Shown here in pieces: positions 1 through 6,344 of a DNA stretch of 8,331 bases (positions within the stretch are counted from its first letter, which is position 1; each line of letters starts with the position of its first letter). The DNA is from Gp6-AA40 sp050742535 (GTDB taxonomy: Bacteria; Acidobacteriota; Vicinamibacteria; Vicinamibacterales; UBA2999): positions 1-8,331 of the forward strand of contig JBOGIQ010000274.1 of the NCBI GenBank assembly GCA_050742535.1, given 5' to 3'. Under the pieces are notes generated by a model. It did not search any database. It was given only the letters and a program-made list of their open reading frames with translations, and had not been told where the DNA came from. Position numbers and translations under genes: made by a program.

Positions 1-3000
1 GCTGCGCTTGAGCGACGCCGCGAAGAAGTCCGCGAGATCGATGGCGGGTGGTTCGCGGTTCACCAGCTCGGACATCACCATGTCTGCGGCGCTGAGATCG
101 ACGACGTGAGACAGCATGTCGACAATGAGTCTCCACTGCGCATTAAAGGCCGGGCTCATCCGCCGCAGCGCCGGCGTATCCTCGACGATGGCGCTGGCCA
201 CAAGAAATGCGGCGATACGGTCGCTGGCAAAAAACAGGCGGCCGTCGCGACGGACGAGCACGCGCGCGGCAATGAGTTGTTCTTGATCGGAGAACCTGCG
301 CTCGGCCACGAGGTCGCCCCTGCCGTTGGTGGCGAAGTCGGCCGCAACCATCCTGAGATCCTCGAGGTTGGAGGGCACGCCGGATTCCATCCAGCGCTGC
401 CGGAGCGGGTGGAAGACGGCACGGTACAACTCATATTCGGTCTCGGGAACGTCACGGCCCTCTTCGAGCAGCCGCGCGACCACCAACAGGTTGGCCGGAT
501 TGCGAACGAGCACGCTGGCCCCGGGCGGCAGTGTGTCGAGCTGCGTTGCGACGGTCGGTGCTTTGACACGCACGATCTCCCGTGCCTTCTCGGCAGAGAG
601 CTCCGTGACCTGCACGACCGAGAAGTCTCCGCCCTCTTTGGGCAGCATCTGCGACGTGAGGATGAAGCGATGCGTGCCGCTGTAGACACGGGCGAAGCCA
701 AGCCATCGCGCCTGGACTGTGGCGCTGACCTCGTTGAGCCCGTCCACGAGGAACAGCACCGTGCCCTGCCGGAGGATCTCGCCCGCGAGCTCGACATCGT
801 CGAACTGGCCGCGCGCTTTGAGTGCCTCGAGGAAGACCTTCTCGGGCTCCATGTCCTGGTAGTCGCGCAGCAGCACCAGGACTGGCAGATCGCGGGCAGT
901 CATGGCCGGGGCGTCAGGCCCCGTTAGCCGATGGCATGCGTAATACATCCAGGCCGTCTTGCCGATGCCGCTCGGCCCGTATAGCCAGACGGGCCGCATG
1001 TTCGCACCGAGTGTGGCAACAATTGCCGCGATGTCGAGTGCGGGATCTGGAACCACGTACGCGTGCGCAAGCGGCTTCACCTGCTTCCCGAGGGATTGAC
1101 GGTACCGCTTCAGGAGGTGCCGACGCAGCGGCGGGCACAACGTCAGCATCAACGGTACCGCCAGCAGGGTGCCCCACCGGCGGAGGTACGGGTTCATGAT
1201 GAAGTTGTTGGCGAATCGGTTATATGGCGCGGCCAGAACGACGACCAACATTACCGACACGAGCAGCGCGTACCACGCGCTCGTGCCGACGACCAGTGAT
1301 GACATCACAAGGATTCGTTCCGTAACCAACCGCCGATTACCGAATCCGTCGACCAGGTCGAACTCCATGTCGACTCTGCGCCAGAGCGCCGCGTTCAGCG
1401 GGATCGGAATCGTCACGGTGTCCGTTACGGGGATGTCCGGTCCCTGGATGCCGCCCGACTCCTTCACACGGACCTGAAAGTGGTCATTGGGCAACGTGTC
1501 GATCTTCGCCATACCCACGCCGTCGATCGGTGGGCGCGTATAGGTTGCGTGGAGGCCGACAACGCCATCGCTCAGGATGGTGCGCGTCGTCAGAGTCGAC
1601 AGCATGGAGAGGGCGGCACGCTCGACGTAGGATCCCGCGCTGCGCAGAAGGGAGAACGTCAGGTCCGAGTCTGGCTCCCATTGCACGACGTTGACGGCAC
1701 CAGCGAAGTAGACCTGGCCATTAAGTTGCGCAAGCTGCTGCGCGCCGCCAAGAAACCTCGGCGACCACGGTACATGCGTCACGACCCCGCCCGGGAAGTC
1801 GACGGAGTACAGGTTCGTCAGGTCGTGCGTATGGATCCAGCGTAGCTCGTCGGTTGGCGACGCAAAAAGGGGATGAGTGTTTTCGGGAACTTCGAACCGA
1901 TAGCGGTTTTCAGTCCCCTCCTGTGGGCGAATTGCGAGCGCGTTGTCAAAACGGTTGCAGCTCCACAGCCACGCCGTCGTGACGGTGCGGTGAATAAACG
2001 GTTGGCAGTTCTGAGGGATCGCTGCCGGAACGGTCGTGCTGCCGGCTTCGTCAAACCATTCCGCCCCGGACTCGCTTACGAGCAACAGGCGGCGGCCGAT
2101 GATTTCGAATCCCTGATAATCCTTGAACCGTCCGGAACTCTTCGGTGGTCCAAGGGTGTAAGAAGCGACTGTCTGCAATGTGTCGGGTGCGATCTTCAGG
2201 AGTGTGAAGGTGAGCCGTGTGTCCTTGCCGGGTCGCGTAGCAAGCAGCCACAAGGAGGTTCCATCGAAGCCGGCTTGCCTGTCTGATCCGATATGAAGAT
2301 CTCGGACACTGAGTCGTCGAGGGTAATAAGTCATCTCCGTCGCCACGCAATCACGGAACGGTTGCGTGGCGTTCTCGCCCGAATAACACAACGACACCGG
2401 CTGCTGCCGGACACCCTCTATGAACGATCCAGTCGCCAACGGCTGCCGTACGATGACCTGCCGCTGCCCCAGGTCAAATACTTCGAAGACTCGATCGCTC
2501 CCCGGTGTCAGTGTCCTTCGCCGCTTGTCGAATACGAGAATCGATTTGCCGTCATCGTCCAGCGATGATCCATCTTCGACGGTCACAAAGACGCAACATC
2601 CGGTCTCGTGCGTTTCAATGTGTGGGGGATCACCGTACCGCGCCAGACTCAGCGTGTGCATGGTGACTGTCGACATCGTGCCGGCGTCGATCACGAGCAG
2701 CTCGCCCGAACGACTGTCGCGCGTTTCCTGAACCCTCACGGTCCAAAGCAGGCCATTTCGGTATTCCGTTGACCGTGCGTCCGTGCCGCGTATGACCTGC
2801 TCTAATGTGGCCGACGCCGGCGTCCATCGGTACAGGCCGTCAGTGCGCGCGATCCAAAGAACGTTGTGGTCGGTGTCAGAGATCAGGCGGACACTGACTC
2901 CGAGAGTCCTACCTGACGGCGGAGGGAGCGGGAGCGGCACAGCCAAGCCCTTTCGCCCTTCCACCGTCTTGATCGTCGTCCACTGCGGGACGGGTTGCGA

Positions 3001-3087
3001 CGGTGGATTCTGCGATCGGACGAGGCTCGCCAACACCATCGTCGAGACGAACGCGCTGGCCAGCAAAGCAGGCCGCGGTTTCAACAT
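1..3087 (-). CDS. Membrane-anchored NACHT/STAND NTPase with N-terminal propeller-like sensor (5' part of gene; runs off window)
   Basis: I checked all 1029 codons from the ATG at 3087 to position 1 and found no stop, so the protein continues beyond the left edge. In order: residues 1-24 form a signal peptide or anchor (basic KPR, then ALLASAFVSTMVLASLV). Residues about 65-500 are Trp/Gly-rich beta repeats resembling a sensor propeller, with a Reg_prop-like motif at 78-88 (WIARTDGLYRW). Residues about 515-594 look like an Ig-like stalk. A transmembrane helix lies at about 598-620, with a weaker hydrophobic stretch at 639-651. A NACHT NTPase follows: Walker A GPSGIGKT (704-711), Walker B VLFLVDGLNEV (777-787, D782, E786), a sensor-like RFILTSQ (807-813), then a NACHT-style helical region ending in a motif resembling FxxDRIxAFLxA. 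Bacterial NACHT proteins are oligomerising STAND switches, some of them anti-phage. Here the sensor is probably periplasmic and the ATPase cytoplasmic. No clear Shine-Dalgarno precedes the ATG. The output domain is not visible. Confidence 0.85.
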   Translation of the reverse strand, partial: MLKPRPALLASAFVSTMVLASLVRSQNPPSQPVPQWTTIKTVEGRKGLAVPLPLPPPSGRTLGVSVRLISDTDHNVLWIARTDGLYRWTPASATLEQVIRGTDARSTEYRNGLLWTVRVQETRDSRSGELLVIDAGTMSTVTMHTLSLARYGDPPHIETHETGCCVFVTVEDGSSLDDDGKSILVFDKRRRTLTPGSDRVFEVFDLGQRQVIVRQPLATGSFIEGVRQQPVSLCYSGENATQPFRDCVATEMTYYPRRLSVRDLHIGSDRQAGFDGTSLWLLATRPGKDTRLTFTLLKIAPDTLQTVASYTLGPPKSSGRFKDYQGFEIIGRRLLLVSESGAEWFDEAGSTTVPAAIPQNCQPFIHRTVTTAWLWSCNRFDNALAIRPQEGTENRYRFEVPENTHPLFASPTDELRWIHTHDLTNLYSVDFPGGVVTHVPWSPRFLGGAQQLAQLNGQVYFAGAVNVVQWEPDSDLTFSLLRSAGSYVERAALSMLSTLTTRTILSDGVVGLHATYTRPPIDGVGMAKIDTLPNDHFQVRVKESGGIQGPDIPVTDTVTIPIPLNAALWRRVDMEFDLVDGFGNRRLVTERILVMSSLVVGTSAWYALLVSVMLVVVLAAPYNRFANNFIMNPYLRRWGTLLAVPLMLTLCPPLRRHLLKRYRQSLGKQVKPLAHAYVVPDPALDIAAIVATLGANMRPVWLYGPSGIGKTAWMYYACHRLTGPDAPAMTARDLPVLVLLRDYQDMEPEKVFLEALKARGQFDDVELAGEILRQGTVLFLVDGLNEVSATVQARWLGFARVYSGTHRFILTSQMLPKEGGDFSVVQVTELSAEKAREIVRVKAPTVATQLDTLPPGASVLVRNPANLLVVARLLEEGRDVPETEYELYRAVFHPLRQRWMESGVPSNLEDLRMVAADFATNGRGDLVAERRFSDQEQLIAARVLVRRDGRLFFASDRIAAFLVASAIVEDTPALRRMSPAFNAQWRLIVDMLSHVVDLSAADMVMSELVNREPPAIDLADFFAASLKRS

Positions 3088-3110
3088 ATACAAGCACTCA
3101 CAGGCGGTGG

Positions 3111-3138
3111 ATTCTACATCTGGAGCGTCAACGTGAAA
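3111..3138 (-). promoter_or_regulatory. Possible weak promoter for the NACHT gene
   Basis: On the minus strand, TAGAAT (3116-3111) matches five of six bases of a sigma-70 -10 box and lies 23 bases before the ATG at 3087. The hexamer 16 bases upstream, TTTCAC (3138-3133), is a poor -35 box. A separate TTGACG lies too close to the -10 to serve as its -35. I infer a possible promoter only. The alternative is read-through from the IS or from the upstream operon. Confidence 0.2.
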
Positions 3139-3295
3139 CAGCTGTCGTGGCCGGCGTGACGCGTTGCACCGCACGAACGAACCGGTTCTGCCGGAAACAC
3201 ATAGTTGGGTGGGTGTGGCGCGAATGACTCTTACACCCTGATGATCCGTGCGGTACTCGTCGGGCTCAGTGTGGCGTTATTGGCGTCGAACTGCG

Positions 3296-3298
3296 GTC
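3296..3298 (+). repeat. Target-site duplication GTC (left copy)
   Basis: GTC directly abuts the left inverted repeat and is repeated directly at 4673-4675 next to the right inverted repeat. Three base pairs is a usual duplication length for the IS3 family, although a 3-bp match alone has a 1 in 64 chance of being accidental. Confidence 0.7.
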
Positions 3299-3323
3299 TG
3301 GGCTTGATCCGATTCGGTGGACA
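3299..3323 (+). repeat. Left terminal inverted repeat of the IS
   Basis: It reads inward from TGGGCTTGATCCG and ends in GTGGACA. It matches the reverse complement of 4648-4672 at 22 of 25 positions, with mismatches at positions 14, 17 and 18. It begins with TG, as is usual for IS3-family ends. Confidence 0.88.
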
Positions 3324-3377
3324 GGTTAAGTAGCTCGTTCGGCTCAGTACCTCACTACACCTTGATCGAAGAAAGTT

Positions 3378-3403
3378 GATGGGCGCTTGGTGGCGTGCCC
3401 ATC
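3378..3403 (-). repeat. Perfect 7-bp inverted repeat in the IS tail (possible weak terminator)
   Basis: GATGGGC (3378-3384) and GCCCATC (3397-3403) can form a perfect 7-bp stem with a 12-base loop, about 50 bases after the OrfB stop in transcription order. The sequence that follows on the minus strand is AACTTTCTTC, which is not a true U tract, so a Rho-independent terminator is doubtful. It lies inside the element and could limit read-through towards the NACHT gene. Confidence 0.35.
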
Positions 3404-3452
3404 GTCGTCAGTCGTGGGAGAGCAGCTGCCACCGAGCGCCCCCCAGTGGTCG

Positions 3453-4313
3453 TCAGGCAACAGCGGCGCGTCGTTCAAAGGCGGCCGGGCTGATCTGCCC
3501 GAGCGTTGAGTGACGACGTCGCTGGTTATAGAACACCTCGATGTAATCGAACAACTCCATCTTGGCTTCGGCGAAGCTGTCGAAGCGATCGGCGAGCTCG
3601 CTCTTGACGGTCGAGAAGAAGCTCTCCATGACGGCGTTGTCGTAGCAGTCGCCGCGGCGGCTCATGCTGCAGGTGATGCCGCGCGCGTCGAGGATCCGCT
3701 GGTAGTCCTCGCTCGCGTAGGTGCAGCCCTGGTCCGAGTGGTGAAGCAATCCACCGTCCGGACAGCGTCGCTTCAGGGCCATCTCGAGCGCCTTGATCGC
3801 CAGGTGTCGGTCATTCACGGCACTGACCGCCCACCCCACGATGAACCGCGAGAACAGATCGAGGATCGCGGCCAGATACAGCTTGCCGCTCTCGCCGATT
3901 ACGAACTCGGTCGTGTCGCCCACCCAGCGCTGATTCGGCTGCGCCGCCGTGAACTGGCGATCGAGCAGATTCGCGGCGACCGGCAGGTCGTGATCACTCA
4001 TCGTCGTCGCTTTGAACCGTTTGCGCACGCGAGCTTTGAGCTTCTTCGCCTGCATCAACCGGATCACGCGCTTCCGACTGACGCGCTCGTGCTGCTCGAG
4101 GAGATCCTGATGAATCCGGGGGCTGCCGTAGCGCTGCTGGCTCGCGTCGAAGGAGGCCTGCACGAGCACGGTGAGCGCGCGATCCCGGGTGGTATGCGCC
4201 GATTCCGGCCGCTTGCACCACGCGTAGAAGCCGCTCGGCGTCACGGCGAGCCACCGACAGAGCTTTCGGACCGGGTAGTGCGCCTTCTCCGCCTGGATCC
4301 ACGCGAACTTCAC
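3453..4313 (-). CDS. IS3-family transposase OrfB (DDE catalytic subunit)
   Basis: This 286-residue protein carries the integrase catalytic core of an IS3-group element. An N-terminal HTH_21-like region (about 45-100, with QQRYGSPRI) is followed by the rve core with D133 (VGDTTEF), D194 (HHSDQG) and E230 (NAVMESFF). The D194-E230 spacing is 35 residues, the canonical DD(35)E. The C-terminus has the usual YNxxRRHSTLGxxSPxxFE signature. It starts with GTG at 4313, overlapping the OrfA stop by four bases (GTGA). In IS3 elements the active enzyme is normally an OrfAB fusion made by -1 frameshifting, and this frame is -1 relative to OrfA and open from the slippery site. It probably catalyses copy-out/paste-in transposition. 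It looks full length and intact. Confidence 0.95.
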   Translation of the reverse strand: MKFAWIQAEKAHYPVRKLCRWLAVTPSGFYAWCKRPESAHTTRDRALTVLVQASFDASQQRYGSPRIHQDLLEQHERVSRKRVIRLMQAKKLKARVRKRFKATTMSDHDLPVAANLLDRQFTAAQPNQRWVGDTTEFVIGESGKLYLAAILDLFSRFIVGWAVSAVNDRHLAIKALEMALKRRCPDGGLLHHSDQGCTYASEDYQRILDARGITCSMSRRGDCYDNAVMESFFSTVKSELADRFDSFAEAKMELFDYIEVFYNQRRRHSTLGQISPAAFERRAAVA

Positions 4314-4627
4314 AGGTGGTCCTTCGCGAAGAAGGCCGCGGCCTTTTTTAGCACGTCCCGTTCCATACGCAGCTCGCGCACGTCATGTCGCAGGCGTCCC
4401 AGCTCCTCGCGCTCGCCACTGGTCAGCACGCCGCTCTTGCCCTTGCCGCGGTCGGCGCGGGCCCGCTCGACCCAATTCCGCAGCGAGGACGCCGTGAGGT
4501 CAAGATCGCGGGCGGCCGCACCCACCGATTTGCCTTCATCCAGGACCAGGCGCACGGCACCGGCCTTGAACTCCTCGGTAAAGGTACGCCGGGCTCGTTT
4601 CGCTGTCCGGTTTGCCATGGTCGACAT
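4310..4627 (-). CDS. IS3-family transposase OrfA (DNA-binding helix-turn-helix subunit)
   Basis: This 105-residue protein has an HTH_Tnp_1 domain at about 15-55 (TFTEEFKAGAVRLV, then the recognition region SVGAAARDL and SSLRNWV). It is followed by a leucine-zipper coiled coil with heptad leucines L79, L86 and L93 before KKAAAFFAKDHL. In IS3 elements OrfA binds the terminal repeats and the zipper mediates multimerisation. I chose the ATG at 4627 because AAGGTGG sits five bases upstream. A GTG at 4636 in the same frame lies inside that Shine-Dalgarno sequence. The 3' end contains the frameshift signal that fuses it to OrfB. Confidence 0.93.
   Translation of the reverse strand: MSTMANRTAKRARRTFTEEFKAGAVRLVLDEGKSVGAAARDLDLTASSLRNWVERARADRGKGKSGVLTSGEREELGRLRHDVRELRMERDVLKKAAAFFAKDHL
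4321..4349 (-). promoter_or_regulatory. Programmed -1 ribosomal frameshift signal (A6G heptamer plus hairpin)
   Basis: On the minus strand the OrfA codons CTA AAA AAG contain the slippery heptamer A_AAA_AAG (4349-4343) in the correct phase. Seven bases further on, CCTTC (4335-4331) and GAAGG (4325-4321) form a 5-bp stem around a 5-base loop, which fits the usual spacer to a stimulatory structure. After a -1 slip the frame reads GGC CGC GGC CTT and so on, with no stop, straight into OrfB. This is the classic way IS3 elements make the OrfAB transposase. Confidence 0.85.
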
Positions 4628-4647
4628 CGTATCCACCTTTCAGAAAG

Positions 4648-4672
4648 TGTCCACGAAACCGGATCAAGCCCA
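4648..4672 (-). repeat. Right terminal inverted repeat of the IS
   Basis: Read on the minus strand it begins TGGGCTTGATCCG and ends GTGGACA, pairing with 3299-3323. Its outermost bases supply the last two codons (Trp, Ala) and the TGA stop of the interrupted host gene. Confidence 0.88.
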
Positions 4673-4945
4673 GTCGGTCGGAGTTGGAAGATCAGCCCAC
4701 AGACGAACGGACAGACTCCCGCCGCCGGATTCGAGCGACGTGAGGGCATCCAATCGCGCGCGGAAGCGTCGTAACCAGAAGGTCGGTGCGACGAGCTCCA
4801 GCGCGCGGAACACATTCCATGTGAGAGCCGCGCGCCGGTTCTCGACCTCGACGAGGGCAGGCTTGGCTTCCGGCCTCCTCGACAGATCAGGATGATGGTC
4901 GAGCAGGATGAACTCGCTCGCGCACACCGTCGTGAGTACGCTCAT
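4664..4945 (-). CDS. Unrecognised protein, 3' end replaced by IS insertion
   Basis: This 93-residue frame starts at ATG 4945, overlapping the stop of the preceding membrane-protein gene as ATGA, which suggests translational coupling. An AGGA lies about nine bases upstream. Residues 1-91 are native; the final Trp-Ala and the TGA come from the IS terminal repeat. The protein has no signal peptide. A mid region rich in aromatic and basic residues (LTWNVFRALELVAPTFWLRR) is probably helical. Removing the IS and one target copy extends the frame by only ten codons, to TGA at 3266. So the insertion changed just the tail, or the original gene was longer and had already lost its 3' part. I do not recognise the family. 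Its place at the end of the operon suggests a link to stress or dormancy, but that is inference. Confidence 0.6.
   Translation of the reverse strand: MSVLTTVCASEFILLDHHPDLSRRPEAKPALVEVENRRAALTWNVFRALELVAPTFWLRRFRARLDALTSLESGGGSLSVRLWADLPTPTDWA
4673..4675 (+). repeat. Target-site duplication GTC (right copy)
   Basis: This is a direct repeat of 3296-3298, immediately outside the right inverted repeat. On the minus strand it is the GAC codon for Asp91 of the interrupted gene, the last native residue before IS sequence. Confidence 0.7.
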
Positions 4946-5118
4946 CGCATCAATCCTGCAATCCAGAACACCAGCTCAATCGCTCCGAGGACCGGGAGCA
5001 CGACGGCAGCGCCGAGCAGCACCATTCCGAACCCGATCGCATAGACGAGGCCGACCGCCTGCAGCCACGTGGATAGGTGCCTGAGGGCGCGTGGCCCTTG
5101 CTGAACCGTCGTCACCAT
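4942..5118 (-). CDS. Small membrane protein (58 aa)
   Basis: The product is a short protein with a basic, polar N-terminus (VQQGPRALRHLSTW) followed by a hydrophobic stretch of about 40 residues rich in Leu, Val, Ile, Gly and Ala. This probably forms two short transmembrane helices, or one long hairpin, broken near the VVLPVLGAIE region. I chose ATG 5118 because AGGAG lies six bases upstream (5129-5125). The frame is open back to 5175, but that would overlap the preceding UspA gene and ignore this ribosome-binding site. It starts 22 bases after the UspA stop and ends overlapping the next start (ATGA), so it is part of the operon. The family is not recognised. Such proteins can act as membrane partners of stress proteins, but nothing in the sequence proves that. 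Confidence 0.7.
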   Translation of the reverse strand: MVTTVQQGPRALRHLSTWLQAVGLVYAIGFGMVLLGAAVVLPVLGAIELVFWIAGLMR

Positions 5119-5140
5119 TTCCATCTCCTCTTGTGCCTTC

Positions 5141-6013
5141 CTACGCTGCCAGTGTCGCGTCGACCTCTCGCGCAACTCCTGAGGTCGGCACGATAAGGAC
5201 GCTGGCGTCGGTAAGTGTCAGCGCGCCAAGGGCGACCGACCCGAGACCGCCGTCGGAGCCCGGCGCCGCCGTGGAGCCCACCACGACGAGGTCGGTGTCG
5301 AACCTTCGGGCCATCTTCACCAGCTCCTGGGCGGGTTCTCCGCTCGTCACGTGCTCGTCGATCAGGGTCCAGTCGTGTGCGCTGTGCGGGATCCCGGCTC
5401 GTAAGTGCGAGATGTCCGTTGGCACCACAGCGTTGTGGCCTTGATGCGCTTGGTTCGGTCGCTCCACGTTCAGAATCGTCAGTCGGCTCTCGAACTCCTG
5501 GGCCAACGACAGCGCATAGCGGAGCGTTTCGGTCGAAAGTTCCGAAGCGACACCGACCAGAATCTCGCGATACGGCGCCGGTGACGCGTCGCCGGCGGCC
5601 GCCCGCGGAATCACGAGCACCGGGGATCCAGTCGTTCTGAGGATGGCGTGCGCCACGGTACCGACGACACCAGTCGAAGGACGAGGTGACGCCCCACCAA
5701 CGATGGCGAGGTCGGCGTCAACGCCGCGGATGAAGCGGGCGAGCTCAATGGCTGGATCGCCGTGCAACAGAATCCAACGAACCGTAGCCGTGCGATACGG
5801 CTCTGCATCCGTCACTCGATGCAATGCAGCGAACGCTTCCGTGACCTTCCTGGTTTCGGATTCGGTTGACGCAGGCCGTCCGTTCGTCACGTGGGCCACG
5901 AACAGCTCGCCGCCGTGCAGATGCGCGAGCTGCAATGCGCGCTTCAGGCTCGGCACAGACTGATCCGATAGATCCACGGCACAGACGATTCGACGGAGGA
6001 GTAATCTGTTCAT
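5141..6013 (-). CDS. Tandem-domain universal stress protein (UspA family)
   Basis: This 290-residue soluble protein has two UspA folds: residues about 6-136 (RRIVCAVDLSDQSVPSLKRA, ending SPVLVIPR) and about 148-276 (YREILVGVASELSTETLRYA, ending ASVLIVPT). The usual ATP-binding pattern G-x2-G-x9-G-[ST] is only partly kept. Domain 1 has G106, S109, G118-T119 and domain 2 has G246, A249, G258-S259, each one residue short and lacking the second glycine. Nucleotide binding is therefore plausible but uncertain. Usp proteins help cells survive starvation, hypoxia and other growth arrest. CAGGAA lies seven bases before the ATG, with AAGGAG further upstream. It starts 20 bases after the HPF-like gene and is followed after 22 bases by the small membrane protein. 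Confidence 0.93.
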   Translation of the reverse strand: MNRLLLRRIVCAVDLSDQSVPSLKRALQLAHLHGGELFVAHVTNGRPASTESETRKVTEAFAALHRVTDAEPYRTATVRWILLHGDPAIELARFIRGVDADLAIVGGASPRPSTGVVGTVAHAILRTTGSPVLVIPRAAAGDASPAPYREILVGVASELSTETLRYALSLAQEFESRLTILNVERPNQAHQGHNAVVPTDISHLRAGIPHSAHDWTLIDEHVTSGEPAQELVKMARRFDTDLVVVGSTAAPGSDGGLGSVALGALTLTDASVLIVPTSGVAREVDATLAA

Positions 6014-6033
6014 CGCTCTATTCCTGCTCCTTG

Positions 6034-6333
6034 TCAGAACGGGGAGTTGAGATGCGCGTGCCGGTTCAGCCTGGGGCCGATTCGGTGCGCGACACGGTTG
6101 ATGGCGTCATAGGCGTGCCGTCCACGCGCGGTAACGGTTACAGGCACGCCGTTTTCGAAACTCACCAGCACGGAGCACACGACGGAGTGGCCCGTGGCCG
6201 CCGGCGTCAACGAGACCGCTGCTTCGCGCACGAGCGCGCTGAACCGTGCCAGGCTGGCAAACATCCGGAACTCCGCATACGCCCGGGTCTGCCTGCCGAA
6301 TGTCCGTCCGATGTCCGTCACGTCGATCTTCAT
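6034..6333 (-). CDS. Short HPF/RaiA-like ribosome-associated protein
   Basis: This 99-residue protein resembles the single-domain ribosome hibernation family (sigma-54 modulation/S30AE). It has an N-terminal strand (MKIDVTDIG), a helix starting TRAYAEFRMFASLARF, two or three strands (VVCSVLVSF, VPVTVTARG) and a final helix DAINRVAHRIGPRL. The A-x-D-A-I-x-x-x-x-x-R-I-G pattern in the last helix matches the family, where the second helix binds the 30S decoding region. It lacks the C-terminal dimerisation domain of long HPF, so inactivation of 70S or 30S particles rather than 100S formation would be expected. The assignment is by pattern, not search. It starts 11 bases after the stop of the upstream stress-protein gene, and no strong Shine-Dalgarno is visible, so coupled translation is likely. 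Confidence 0.7.
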   Translation of the reverse strand: MKIDVTDIGRTFGRQTRAYAEFRMFASLARFSALVREAAVSLTPAATGHSVVCSVLVSFENGVPVTVTARGRHAYDAINRVAHRIGPRLNRHAHLNSPF

Positions 6334-6344
6334 GGTGCGGCCAT

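Larger units (their letters stand above)
3088..3298. other. Intergenic region between NACHT gene and IS element
   Basis: This stretch of 211 bases lies upstream of the NACHT gene and is the original chromosomal sequence left of the IS. Together with the non-coding IS tail it makes about 365 bases without a gene. Reading on the minus strand from the IS boundary, the frame of the disrupted upstream gene would continue for ten codons and end at TGA 3268-3266. Otherwise I see only a possible weak promoter near the NACHT start and no tRNA or strong terminator. A plus-strand ATG at 3241 opens a short hydrophobic frame into the IS, which I do not regard as a gene. Confidence 0.6.
3299..4672 (-). mobile_element. 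IS3-family (IS3 group) insertion sequence, apparently complete
   Basis: The element is 1374 bp. It is bounded by 25-bp imperfect inverted repeats (22 of 25 matching, each starting TGGGCTTGATCCG) and flanked by a 3-bp direct repeat GTC (3296-3298 and 4673-4675), the target duplication size common in IS3. It carries OrfA and OrfB in the standard -1 frame relationship with an A6G slippery heptamer, and OrfB retains the D-D-35-E triad. Nothing visible is broken, so it may be active. It has inserted into the 3' part of the last gene of the stress operon, in the same orientation. About 130 bp of non-coding sequence lies between the OrfB stop and the left repeat. Confidence 0.92.

Noticed and set aside
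156..797. A 213-codon minus-strand open frame in another phase
   Set aside because: It overlaps the NACHT coding frame and is Ser/Arg-rich without motifs; the overlapping frame contains Walker B and the rest of the ATPase.
106..927. A 273-codon plus-strand open frame
   Set aside because: It lies exactly antisense to the NACHT ATPase core, in codon register with it; its composition (charged, His/Arg-rich) shows no recognisable fold.
3241..3330. Plus-strand ATG opening a short hydrophobic, signal-peptide-like frame (MIRAVLVGLSVALLASNCG)
   Set aside because: It has no ribosome-binding site, the residue before Cys is Asn, which does not fit a lipobox, and it ends within the IS. Removing the IS gives only about 40 codons, antisense to the interrupted operon gene.
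3510..4895. A 461-codon plus-strand open frame across the IS and its flank
   Set aside because: It is antisense to the DDE transposase and OrfA, which have catalytic motifs and a frameshift signal, and it crosses the IS boundary. Its product is Arg/Ala-rich with no domain pattern, a common shadow in GC-rich DNA.
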